A stretch of 64,000 bases of DNA from Craterostigma plantagineum (lineage: Eukaryota; Streptophyta; Magnoliopsida; Lamiales; Linderniaceae), in the NCBI GenBank assembly GCA_027422505.1, contig JAPQWV010000002.1:26762501-26826500 (forward strand), in the 5' to 3' direction. A program made the translations under genes and the position numbers. Within the stretch, counting starts at the first letter, position 1. Each line of letters starts with the position of its first letter. The notes under the pieces are model-generated. The model saw only the letters and a program-made list of their open reading frames with translations. It ran no database searches and was not told the DNA's origin. This document shows positions 1 through 13,998 of this stretch, one piece after another.

Positions 1-4256
<4,256 letters not shown>

Positions 4257-4590
4257 CCACTCTTTATACGTATGTTGTAAGTTTTTAATACACTTGCCGT
4301 TCACAGGCTGAGATGAAATGAGAGAAAGAGAAGAGATGATGGTGGGACAAAAACAAAAAGGATTGAAGCTCGATTTTTTCAGTTTTAAAACCCTACTAAA
4401 TAAACGATATTTATTTACTTTTCCCCCCTTTTTATTCTATTTATTCCATTTTTAATCCCCTCTTTCTTATTCTCCGTCCTTTTACTCCGCCGAAGCAAAA
4501 AATTAGTTGTCTCCTCTCCTCCTTCGAAGACTCATCAACTGAAGCTCAAGAAACAGTTGCAGCTCAAGTTTGAACAGCAACAAAACCCAT
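4257..4590. promoter_or_regulatory. Upstream region of GYRB with a telo-box
   Basis: This is the 5' UTR and proximal promoter of GYRB, 335 bp between its ATG and the retrotransposon. A telo-box AAACCCTA lies at 4388-4395, a motif common in promoters of plant housekeeping and replication genes. A pyrimidine/T-rich stretch follows at 4415-4480. No clear TATA box is visible on the minus strand. The functional assignment is inferred from position. Confidence 0.45.
4586..4590. repeat. Target site duplication, left copy (CCCAT)
   Basis: The 5 bp CCCAT directly before the left LTR matches CCCAT directly after the right LTR (17602-17606). A 5-bp duplication is what Ty3/gypsy integrases leave, and it fixes the element ends. 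Confidence 0.9.
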
Positions 4591-5339
4591 TGTTACCCTC
4601 GGGTCTAATCGACCCCGCGGCAAAACACCTGACCCATCTCAACTAACCTAACGGCCTCATTCGAGGAATACCTATCAGCACCGTGGGCCCGAGGACCATA
4701 GGGCAATACCTGCGACGAAGACCCAAGCCCCTCGGAACGTAAGCATAAGGAGATCCTCGGGTGCTCCATCCGAGGGACTCGTACCCTCGAAAACACTCCA
4801 GGAAGCTACCCGAGAGGAAAGGAAAGACTCGGGTATATTTCCCGACAACGAGGGAAGACCTTGCCCTCGAGAATAGCGGTCATCCGACTCAGAAACTGCC
4901 ACGATTCGCCCACGATGATGCAAATAAGACGTGCAGAATAACCGTCTAACACTCGATAGGTTTAGGAGACGTGCCATCGTGGGAAAGGGAAAGATCCGAG
5001 CCCTAAATATATGGAACGTGGGTCTTAACCGCCTCGAAACCACCAAGAGACGGAAACCCTATAAGTATCGCCATCAGGTCCAAAAACAGGTATCTTTCTC
5101 TCACGTATCCTACCGTTACTCTGTCCAATTAATTACTCACAAACACACACTACACATCACTTTTTTATGCCACTTCACACCTGGAACATGGAGATTACCC
5201 TCTTGACCTAGGCAAGAGGGCAAACGACCCCCAACCCTTATCCTGTTTTCGAGTGATTAGGTAACTTGCGCGGTGGAATCTAGGCGGGAAGAAGTCTGTT
5301 AGTCGTCCGACGCGGTAGATCCATTTTTCGGCGGCATCA
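4591..5339 (+). repeat. 5' LTR of the gypsy element
   Basis: Begins TGTTACCCTC and ends GCGGCATCA. It aligns over its full length with 16854-17601. A TATA-like box, CCCTATAAGTATC, with TATAAGTA at 5060-5067, is the likely LTR promoter, placing transcription start near 5090-5100. The LTR is GC-richer than the host sequence around it. Short reading frames inside it do not resemble proteins. Confidence 0.93.
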
Positions 5340-5342
5340 ACT

Positions 5343-5360
5343 TGGCGCCGTCTGTGGGAA
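5343..5360 (+). other. Primer binding site
   Basis: TGGCGCCGTCTGTGGGAA begins three bases after the 5' LTR. The first nine bases (TGGCGCCGT) complement a tRNA 3' end reading ACGGCGCCA, as in plant tRNA-Asp; the match is weaker after that. The identity of the tRNA is inferred. Confidence 0.75.
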
Positions 5361-5391
5361 CGTTTAGGTTTCTCACTAGTAGAAATTCAGT

Positions 5392-7050
5392 ATGGTAGTT
5401 GTCGAAAATGATCATGTGCCGCCACCCGACGGCAACAGGCCGAACCCGGCAAATCCAGCCGCGATGTTCGCTGCAATCATGCAAGAGATGCAAAGAATCG
5501 GGGCTGACGTGGGAGTCCTGATGGCTGAAAGGAACCGGAGAGGCAATGGATTCGGACAGAATGGAGGACGTGATGCCAGACGAGAGGAAAGCCAGCACGA
5601 GGAAAATGAGGAGCGAGACGCTCAATCGGGCACTGGAGAACGGAGCGATGGTGATCATACCCTGGCGTCAATGCAGACGAGAGCCCGAGCCGAGAGAAGG
5701 AGACGAGCCGACCAGCAACGCATGGATCAACAGCACGCCGATCAACAGGCGGCCGACTTGGAAAGAATGAGAGAGGAGATTCGCCAGCTTCAAAATCTCG
5801 CAAACCCGCCCGAAGTCCCAATCGTCCCTCGGGCCTCGCCGTTTTCTCCCGAGGTGCTCGCGGCTCCACTGCCCGAACACTTCCGATCTTTTGAATGAAG
5901 AAGTATAATGGTTCCGGGCCACCTGAAGACCATTTAGCTGCTTTTGAAGGAAATGCGGCGTTGTACCAGCTTAGCGACCCCATTAAATGCCGACTCTTTG
6001 TGACCACTCTGTCAGGAGGAGCCCAGCAATGGTTCACTCTTTTGCCCCCAGGAGGAATCAGAAGCTTTCACGACCTAACCAGCCACGTTTTGAAGTACTT
6101 CTCAAGCAACAGAAGACGCCCTTCTTCTGCAGTAAAATGTTAAACATTAAACAGGGCGACAGGGAAAGCCTAAGAGATTATCTTCGACGTTTCAATCAAG
6201 TAAAGATGGAGGTCCCCAACATTGCGCCTGAGTTGCTTATTGGAGCGTTCCATCATGGCTTGAGGGACGGGGATCTGTTTAGATCGCTGGTGAAGAAATA
6301 TCCCACCACGGTAGAGGAATTGGTAGCTCGGGTCGAGAAGTATGTCCGAGTAGAAGAATCGCAGGCTCGGGAGCCCGAGGACAGGAAACGCAAGAGTCCT
6401 CCACGAGAGCATCGAAAGAGCCCGCCGAGAAACCAAGACCGCAGGGTGTTTCCCCGAAGGGATGATCGCCCCTATCCGATGCCTCCGTTTCCTATGGTGG
6501 ATTACCCGAAGCTGCGCGTGAACAAACTGCGAGCACTGGAAATATGTGAGGAAAATGATTTTCTTCGTCGACCACCTTACATTGAAGGCAACCCGAGGAG
6601 ACCAATATCTAACACTTACTGCAATTATCACCACGAATACGGACATACTACAGAGGAGTGTTTTCAGCTGAATCGAGAGCTAGAAAAGTTAATCGCAACC
6701 AACCCCGAAGCACGAGCCAAGCTTGCGGGGGATGAGGGTGGCTTCGGGACCAGGCCCAGATATCCTGGGGCGGGGAATCGGTTTAACACCCGACAAGACC
6801 GCCAGCCTCACAATCAGAAAGAGGCGCCGAGAAGAACACCGGAGAGGGACGAGAGACGAGGCCCGAGGCCAGTAAGGAACGACACTCTAAGGAACCAGGA
6901 CAATAGAGGCACGGGACGCCGGAGATCACCCGAAAGGACTGCACCCCGACAGATCAACATAATCTCGGGAGGACCTACAGGAGGGGATTCAAACCGAGCA
7001 AGGAAGGCCGGGGTTCGCCGGTTGGAAAACTTTGAAATCAAGATAGGAAG
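5392..7050 (+). pseudogene. Retrotransposon gag, frameshifted
   Basis: Starts at the ATG at 5392, about 52 bp after the LTR. The N-terminal part is rich in Arg, Glu and Gln and ends at a stop at 5896-5898. The retrotrans_gag domain continues in a second frame from 5895 (DHLAAFEGNAALYQLSD, QQWFTLLP), and from about 6110 in a third frame (SLRDYLRRFNQVK). A zinc-knuckle-like motif of the Tat form, C-x2-H-x4-H-x4-C (CNYHHEYGHTTEEC), is at 6620-6661. A long Arg/Pro-rich linker then leads into the protease. Gag would build the particle that carries the RNA. At least two frame changes make the copy non-functional as written. The stop and the next in-frame ATG overlap as ATGA at 5895-5898. Confidence 0.88.
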
Positions 7051-7089
7051 TAAGCATTCGGGACCTACTATCAGCTTTGGTCCTGAGGA

Positions 7090-7440
7090 TTTTCATGGAG
7101 GCGACGATTCTCATGAGGACGCCTTAGTCATTCGAGCTGAGGTGGACAACCATGACGTTGGCAAGGTTTTCGTCGATAATGGAAGCTCTGTCAACATAAT
7201 ATACAAGAAGGCCCTCGATCAAATGGACTTGGGAGCATACTCTATGGACAAGGTGGAAACGGCTCTGTTTGGCTTCACGGGACACTGCATCGAGGCCGTG
7301 GGGATCCTGCATCTCCCACTCACCCTCGGGAAAGGGGACACTCGGAAAACACGGATGTCGCCATTCATGGTCATCAATGGAACGAGCCCATACAACATCA
7401 TCCTAGGGAGACCTGCCCTGACTCTTTCAGGGCCATTGCT
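7090..7440 (+). pseudogene. Retrotransposon aspartic protease domain
   Basis: Pepsin-type retroviral protease in the same frame as the end of gag. The active-site region reads VFVDNGSSVNIIY near 7168-7206; DNGS in place of DTG/DSG is usual in Tat elements. The downstream hydrophobic-Gly motif IILGRPAL is near 7400. The domain would cut the Gag-Pol polyprotein. The frame is lost at about 7430, just after this motif, so protease and reverse transcriptase are not joined in this copy. Confidence 0.85.
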
Positions 7441-7469
7441 TCGGCCCTACACCAAAAGATAAAATTCCC

Positions 7470-9050
7470 CGTAGGGGACAAAGTTGGGGAAGTTGTAGGA
7501 GATCGCAAGATGGCCAGAAAATGCTACGTGGAAGAGGTTCGCGCAGAGATCAAGTTCTCCAGGACCCGAAAGGAGGATCATCCGAGAGGAAGAGAAACGT
7601 TATACGCCATAGGGACTGCTCAAAAAGAAGACCAGGAAGAAGAAACCGAAGAAGTGGTGATCAATCCGGCAGAAGGGATAGTCAAAGTTGCCAAGGATCT
7701 TCCCCGGGACCTGAGGGAAGGCTTAATCAGATTACTAAAAGTAACAAAGACGCGTTCGCATGGACCTCTAAGGACATGATAGGCATCGACAGGGGGATCA
7801 TCGAGCATAAATTGAATGTCTTCCGATCCACTCGACCTGTCTTTCAGAAAAGGAGGTATCTTAGCGCTGAAATGAATGCTGAGGCACGACGACAGGTGGA
7901 GGAGTTGTTGGAAGCAGGCCACATTCGGGAGGTTCAGTTCCCCACATGGCTCTCGAACGTGGTCTTGGTCCTAAAATCCTCGGGCAAATGGTGCATGTGC
8001 GTGGATTTTCGAAACTTAAACGAAGCATGCCCGAAGGACTGCTACCCCTTGCCCAGGATAGATCAGTTGGTTGATTCCACCTCAGAACACGAGCTACTTT
8101 GTTTTCTCGACGCTTTCCAGGGATATAATCAGATCTTACTCGCAAAGGAAGATCAAGAAAAAACAAGCTTCATAACCGCCGGAGGAACCTACTGTTACAC
8201 AGTTATGCCCTTTGGACTGAAGAACGCCGGTGCCACATACCAGAGGCTGATGGACAAGGTTTTCAAGGATCAAATCGGGAGAAACGTGGAGGTCTATGTC
8301 GACGACATTCTAATCAAGTCCCAAGAGCAAAGCGCTTCTTAGCCAATGTTCAAGAGACGCTCTCGACCGCTCAGAGATACAACCTGAAGATGAACCCCAA
8401 CAAGTGTACCTTCGGAGTCAGTTCGGGCAAATTCTTAGGATATATGGTAACGAGGCGAGGAATCGAAGCTAATCCCGACAAAGTCAAGGTCTTGTTGGAT
8501 ATGACATCTCCCCGAGGTCTAAATGAGGTTCAGAGGTTAACAGGGAGGATCACCGCCCTTTCGCGGTTCATCTCCCGATCCGCTGACCGCAGCCTACCCT
8601 TCTTCAAAGTATTGCGCAAAGTCCGGAACTTTGAATGGACACCCGAGTGCGAGAAAGCCTTCCAGGACCTGAAGGAATATTTGAAGAAGTTGCCCGTGCT
8701 TAACAAGTCATTGCCTGGGGAGGAGTTGACAGTCTATCTTGCAACGTCGCCTCGGGCCATAAGTTCCGTAATGGTTCGGGAAGAAGAAAGGGTGCAGAAA
8801 CCAATCTACTTCGTCAGCCACATCTTGAAAGGCCCCGAAACAAGGTACACAAATTCCGAAAAACTTCTGTTGGCCCTTCTTATCACTGCTAGGAAGTTAC
8901 GACCCTACTTCCTATCACGCCCGATTATGGTGCTGACCAATCAACCCATCGGGAAGATCGCCACACGGCCGGACGTCTCGGGAAGGGTAGTCAAGTGGTC
9001 AACAGAATTAGGAGAGTACGACATTCAATTTAAGCCTCGGCCGCGATCAA
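7470..9050 (+). pseudogene. Reverse transcriptase and degenerate first RNase H, frameshifted
   Basis: The RT fingers and palm are clear: CVDFRNLNEACPKDCYPLP, then MPFGLKNAGATYQRLMD, then the catalytic YVDD at 8295-8306. Frame changes are visible near 7740, 8335 and 9040. The connection and RNase H part follows (TPECEKAFQDLK, then PIYFVSHIL and RYTNSEKLLLAL). At the position of the first catalytic Asp the first RNase H reads VYLATS, so it lacks the usual TDAS. This loss is typical of Tat elements, which carry a second RNase H downstream. RT copies the element RNA into cDNA; this copy is broken. Confidence 0.9.
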
Positions 9051-9060
9051 AGCACAGGCG

Positions 9061-9345
9061 TTGGCCGATTTTATGGTGGAGATAGTCGGGGACGGCCCCG
9101 AGGAGGTATGGAAGATGTTTGTGGATGGTTCTTCCTGCAGCTCAGGGAATGGAGTCGGGATACTTCTCATATCACCCTGGGGGGAAGAGACCAACCTGGC
9201 TATCAGGCTGGACCACAAGGCATCAAACAATGAGACAGAATACGAGGTGCTACTTGCTGGACTCCAAGCAGCACGGAGAATGGGGATCACTCGATTACTG
9301 GTACACTCGGACTCTCAACTCGTGGTTCAGCAACTAGAGGGGAAC
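9061..9345 (+). pseudogene. Second (archaeal-type) RNase H domain
   Basis: Additional RNase H with intact-looking catalytic positions: MFVDGSS (Asp), NNETEYEVLLAGL (Glu) and LVHSDSQLVVQQL (Asp). It replaces the degenerate first RNase H and is diagnostic of the Tat lineage in plants. It would remove the RNA strand during cDNA synthesis. It is in a different frame from the RT upstream and the integrase downstream, with shifts near 9040 and 9345. Confidence 0.88.
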
Positions 9346-9350
9346 AGAAT

Positions 9351-10784
9351 TTGGAAAAATATGTCAAGGCAATCGAGGAAATTAAAGGAAGCTTCGAAGA
9401 ACTTAAGATCGTCTTAATCACCCGGGCCCAGAATGAGAAGGCAGACCAGATAGCCAAGTGGCCAAGCGCCATCGGTCCACTTGAGGAAAAGGGAAAGGCC
9501 CTAGCCATTTGGCAGATCGAGGACCAAAACGTGCCCGAGCCAGACATTGCCCGAGAAGATTGGAGATACGAGATTTACCAATACCTGCGCCACAAGATCC
9601 TTCCCGAGGCCAAAGCTCAAGCCCAAAAACTCAGGCGAAAGATTCAAAGGTTCACCTTAATCGATACAACTCTGTTCAAAAGGTCTTTCGCGGGACCCCT
9701 CCTACGATGCATATCCAAGGAAGAAGGTGAGTATGTCCTTCGGGAAATACATGAGGGGATTTGTGGAAGTCACATCGGGAGTCGAGCTTTGGTAAGGAAG
9801 GCACTCCTCGCAGGTTTTTTCTGGGCGACAATGAAGGGAGACGCCATGAAGAGAGTTCGAAGCTGTCTCAATTGCCAGAAACACGCCAGTTTGCAGAGAA
9901 TGCCTGCTGAAGCCATGAAGTCAGTAACGTCTCCGTGCCCCTTCGATCAATGGGGACTCGATATTGTCGGACCATTCTCTGGGAACGTTGCTCAAGAGAA
10001 GTTTTTACTGGTAGCTGTGGACTACTTCTCGAAGTGGGTTGAAGCCGAAGCCTTGGTCAAGATATCCGAGGCCGCCATCACCGCCTTCATTTGGAAGAAC
10101 ATCATTTGCCGCTACGGAATTCCCAGGAGACTAGTATCTGACAATGGGAGGCAATTCAGTGGAAAGAAGCTAAAGGAATGGTCCGGTGAGCTCGGGATAG
10201 AGCAAATATTTACCTCGGTAGCGTATCCACAAAGCAACGGCCAGGTTGAAGTGACCAATCGCACCATAGTGCAAGGATTAAAGACCAGACTCGAGGGGCT
10301 CGAGAAGTCCTGGTTCAATGAGCTTCAAAGTGTCCTCTGGTCATATCGAACGACGCCTCGAGAGGGGACCAATGAGACACCCTTCAGCTTGGTCTATGGG
10401 AGCAAAGCAGTACTACCCGCGGAAATTGGAATGGAAAGCGCCCGAATCCTTACTTACTCTGAAGACAACGACCAGCTCCGTAACGAAGATCTAGATCTTA
10501 TCGAGGAAGGAAGAGAAAGAGCCGCCATCAGGATGACCGCTTATCAAAGGAGAATGACCAAGTCCTATAATCGCCGAGTCCGAAGCAAGAGGTACGAAGA
10601 AGGAGACCTCGTGATGAAAGAGATTCTAAATCAGGAAGGAAGGAAGAAGTTGGAACCCAAGTTCGAAGGACCTTACCGAGTCGTCAAAAAAGCAGGGGAA
10701 GCCTCTTACTACCTCGAGGATACCCATGGAAAGCAGCTCGATCGCCCGTGGAACGCCCGCAAACTGCGGAAATATTATCCCTAG
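9351..10784 (+). pseudogene. Integrase (longest open part of pol)
   Basis: Open for 477 codons and ending in a stop at 10782-10784. The HHCC zinc region (EIHEGICGSHIG ... SCLNCQKH) is followed by the DDE core: Asp in WGLDIVGPF, Asp in RLVSDNGRQF and Glu in SNGQVEVTNRT, all present. The C-terminal part has the GPYRVVKK and YYLEDTHGK region seen in gypsy integrases. No chromodomain is visible, consistent with Tat rather than chromoviruses. The catalytic residues are intact, but the domain is cut off from the rest of pol by the frame change at about 9345. Confidence 0.92.
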
Positions 10785-11622
10785 AGGGAGATATTTGCAT
10801 ATGTTTTTCTTTTATTCTACCTACTATTTCCTTAAGTTTACTTCTATCGCTTTTGAGATGTAAACCATATCAAGTTATTAATGAAGTTTATTTTCTTTCC
10901 GTACGAGGAATCTCCGAGTCGAAATTCAAAGAACTTAAAAAGGCATGAAGACCCGGGTAGAAGACACCTCATCTCCCAAGGAGACAATCGCCCTAGGGAA
11001 CCCCTCGGGATAACTCCCCTTGGGTAATCTCCTTTACACACACTGATTTCCCTCTACGAGAGGCTGAGAAATTCCCTAAAGGGAAAATATTCTTGCGCAC
11101 ACTGTTATCCCTCTACGCGAGGCAGCGCCACCTCTATATAGGCTAGAGGCAAAGAAGACCCATCGGGACCTCTCCCTTCGGGTGACGGAAAATACGCACA
11201 TTGAATTCCCTCTGCGAGAGGCTGAGACATCCTTCCCCCAACGGGAAGTGAGATTTTTCGCGCACACTGTTATCCCTCTACGCGAGGCAGCGCCACCTCT
11301 ATATAAGCTAGAGGCAAAGAAGACCCATCGGGACCTATCCCCTTGGGTAACACGCCGAGGCTCTCTGGGGAATGGGGGGACGCCCTCTACCCGAAGAAGG
11401 GACCTCATCCCTCGCGCACTCACCAAGGGTAGTCAAAAGGGGAGGAAGTAATAAACATCGAGTAGAACAAACGAAAGGGAACGTTCAGGTAACTAAAAAT
11501 CCTTTATTTATTTAATAATTTAAAATGCATCAGATAAACAGGAAGACCAGGAAATAAAAACATCCACGGAAAGTAAGGAAAAAGCAAGGACTAAAAACTG
11601 AATTCCAAATAAAGTCGCCAAA
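10785..11622. repeat. 3' spacer with 165-bp tandem repeats
   Basis: Non-coding region between pol and the first antisense gene. Two near-identical 165-bp units begin at about 11095 and 11260; both contain CGCACACTGTTATCCCTCTA and GCGCCACCTCTATATA. A partial, more diverged unit precedes them from about 11033. Each unit includes a short palindromic motif (CTCTATATAGGCTAGAG in the first) and repeated CCTCTACG(C)GAGAGG-like blocks. Plant Tat/Ogre elements are known to have hypervariable 3' regions with tandem repeats. Apparent reading frames across it are repeat artefacts. Confidence 0.85.
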
Positions 11623-13476
11623 TTAGTCCTTTTCGGCTGGACCACCACCTCGGGAAGCATCACTACTCTCGCCTAAGTCGAACTCGTCCCATAGGCTCTT
11701 TCCCTTCACCGGCCTCGGGGGAGAACGTCTGGGAGCTAAAGCCATAAAGGCCGCCTCGGGATTCAGAAAATTGAAGGGATGAGCACTTTCTGGAAAGCCA
11801 TTCGCCCTTATCTGGGACAAGCACCCTTGAAATCCGAAGTTAAAGTACATGTTGGCCGCCTCGGATACTTCCTCCACAGGGACCAGTTTGGGGTCGGACT
11901 GATACTCTCGACTACGACGGATCTCCCTCTCTGAGTGAAGCTCTTGGCGAAGCTTACCGACCTCAAATTGAGCCCTCGCCAACTGATCTTTCAGGCGACC
12001 CACCTCCTGCGCCTCCTCACTGACTCGCATGGTCATCTCCACATTGCAAGATCGCGCTGATTCGACCATTTTCTGCTGAAGGCGGTACCGCCGATTCCCC
12101 TCGCAGGATAAGGAATAAGCCTAAGGACGAAGGTAGGCGATGTAAGCGAATATCCAAATGAGGAAAACGAGAAATAAGTCTACATGGCTTAAGGCTAAGG
12201 CCCATTCTTTCCAAAAACGGTCATCGGATAGCTCTTTGGCGAAGCCCTTCTCCTCAGGGGTAAGGAAATTCATCATATAAGATAAGGACGACTCTCCATC
12301 TTTCTCCAGCAGGAAATGAGGATGAGGGGCAGGCTGAGAGCAGGAGGGCCCTCCCCGGGAAGAAGCTGGAGGAGTCGGTGGAGAGGGCCTCACTCGCTTA
12401 GGTCGAACCACCTCACGATGAGGAGTTGACATCCCATCCGCGGGCATACTAGCCGAACGCTCGTCAGACTCCTCCCAGGGGCGTGCCGAAGTGCCTCTGG
12501 TCCGAACCGCCATGACGGGCAGAACACCCGAGCCATCACTCACTGGAGAGAGGAAAAATAATAAGAACGGGAAAGCTACCCTCTAACAAGCAAAGATAAA
12601 GGAAAAGCATACCTAAAATGCGGGGAGGAGCAACCGAATCAGAGGGAGCAGCCGACATCAACTCTCTCACCGAGAAACTCTGACCCCCGACACGGTCCAT
12701 GAACGCCAGCAGAAGGTCGGGGTCGTTGACCGAAGCCTGACAGTGATCTCGCCACTGAAGTAAGGAAAACCTACGGTCTCGATGCTGGGGTGAGGGACGC
12801 ACAAAGAAGAATTTGTTCATCCATCCCTTGGTGGCAGTAAAGTTATCGTGGAAAACATCGGTGGAAGGCACGAAAACAAATTTACCAACATCCCGCTCCC
12901 ACACGCGGAAGAAACTAAGAACCAACTTGGTGGTAAGAGGAAAATTAAGTTTGCGAGTAACGACGGCTAAAGCTAGTAGTAAACTACATGAATTGGGAAT
13001 ATCTGTCCAGGAGAGATGCCTAAGGCCTCACATAGGTCGAGAAGGAAAAAAGGGATGGGGAACCTCAACCCCATGTCTATCTGGTCAGCAAAAAACGCCA
13101 AGAAACCAGGAGGGGGAGAAGACACTACTTGCAATGGGTCGGGCAGCTGAACTTCATAATCAGAGGGAATCCTAGCCTTCTCGATGTACTCCCGAAGCGA
13201 TTGAGGGCTAAGGGTCGATACTTTCGTTCGATGCCACGGGAGGTTCACCTTGGATCGAGCCTCTTCTGCTTCAGCAGACCATCTAGCCAAATTCTTGCGG
13301 TAACTCTTGTCCTCACCATCGCCTTGAGGAATTGGCGATTTCACACTAGAAGCCGGGTCGGGTCGAAAACCCGATTCAGGTCCGAAGCTGAAAGAATTAC
13401 CAAAATCAAAAGGAACACACTCCGCCTTGGGAAAAGAGGCAGCAGCACGCTTGCCCTTAGAGGAAGAGGAAGCCAT
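11623..13476 (-). pseudogene. Antisense gene A of the gypsy element (aORF protein), spliced, one frameshift
   Basis: Lies on the strand opposite to gag-pol. The start at 13476 reads MASSSSKGKRAAASF. A conserved region follows (LPWHRTKVSTLSP, GFLAFFADQIDMGLRFPIP, LCEALGISPGQ, then GWMNKFFFVRP), of the plant family annotated as putative gypsy-type transposon protein. Exon 1 runs to 12613 with a frame change near 13003. A 70-bp GT-AG intron spans 12612-12543. Exon 2 starts at 12542 and holds a Ser/Pro-rich linker. A third exon from about 12110 encodes a coiled coil (EEAQEVGRLKDQLARAQ) and a conserved tail (FNFGFQGCLSQIRANGF). Function is unknown; proteins of this type are known only as additional ORFs of Tat elements. 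It is paralogous to antisense gene B. Confidence 0.8.
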
Positions 13477-13554
13477 ATAAACTCTGAGAATGAGAAGCAA
13501 AAATGAGAAGACACAGGAAAAGGGATAATCTAGGGAAAGCTAGAGGATTTTCGG

Positions 13555-13562
13555 TATTTATA
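13555..13562 (-). promoter_or_regulatory. TATA box of antisense gene A
   Basis: The minus strand reads CTCTCTATAAATACCG, a perfect TATAAATA 80 bp upstream of the gene A ATG at 13476. Spacing leaves a 5' UTR of roughly 50 bp. It implies that the gene has its own promoter separate from the LTR. Confidence 0.65.
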
Positions 13563-13998
13563 GAGAGACCCTTGCTTGGGCGAGAAAGCCCGAAATTCAA
13601 AATTCAAACGGTCATCTGACTCGGTACCCGATATTCTAGGAGTAGTCGTTGCTAAATTCTCGAGCGTACTGTTTTAAGTAAGTTCGGTTTTTGCTTGGAC
13701 TAAGTCTGCGCTACTTTTACGGAATTAATGAAGACCGGGCAAGAACGTATCGGAACGACCCGATGCCCGTTAAAAGTCCCGAGTACACTATATAATCCTC
13801 GGGATTGGCAACGTGCTGTCGGGCAGACTACCCGAGAATAAGGAGAAGCATATGAGGGACTGAAGCAAAAGAGAGCAAACACGATAAAAGGGAAAATGCC
13901 CGAATGCCCTGCATTCATACATATATTGTGCCCCGGGGGGCTATGTTCAGAGGGACAGAAAAGAAATATATATATATATATATATATATTAGGGTTCA
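13563..13998. other. Spacer between the two antisense genes, with an (AT)n run
   Basis: About 430 bp holding the upstream region of antisense gene A and the 3' end of antisense gene B. A (TA)n microsatellite lies at 13966-13989. The opposing strand offers short frames without family resemblance. No domain is recognisable. Confidence 0.6.

Noticed and set aside
4931..5206. 91-codon frame in the LTR, repeated at 17193-17468
   Set aside because: Lies wholly in the LTR and has no protein resemblance.
5477..6037. 186-codon open frame on the minus strand across gag
   Set aside because: Mirror of the GC-rich gag coding strand; no family resemblance and no promoter.
11076..11451. Open frames of 89-116 codons on both strands in the retroelement spacer
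   Set aside because: They arise from the 165-bp tandem repeat, a multiple of three, and encode the repeated unit only.
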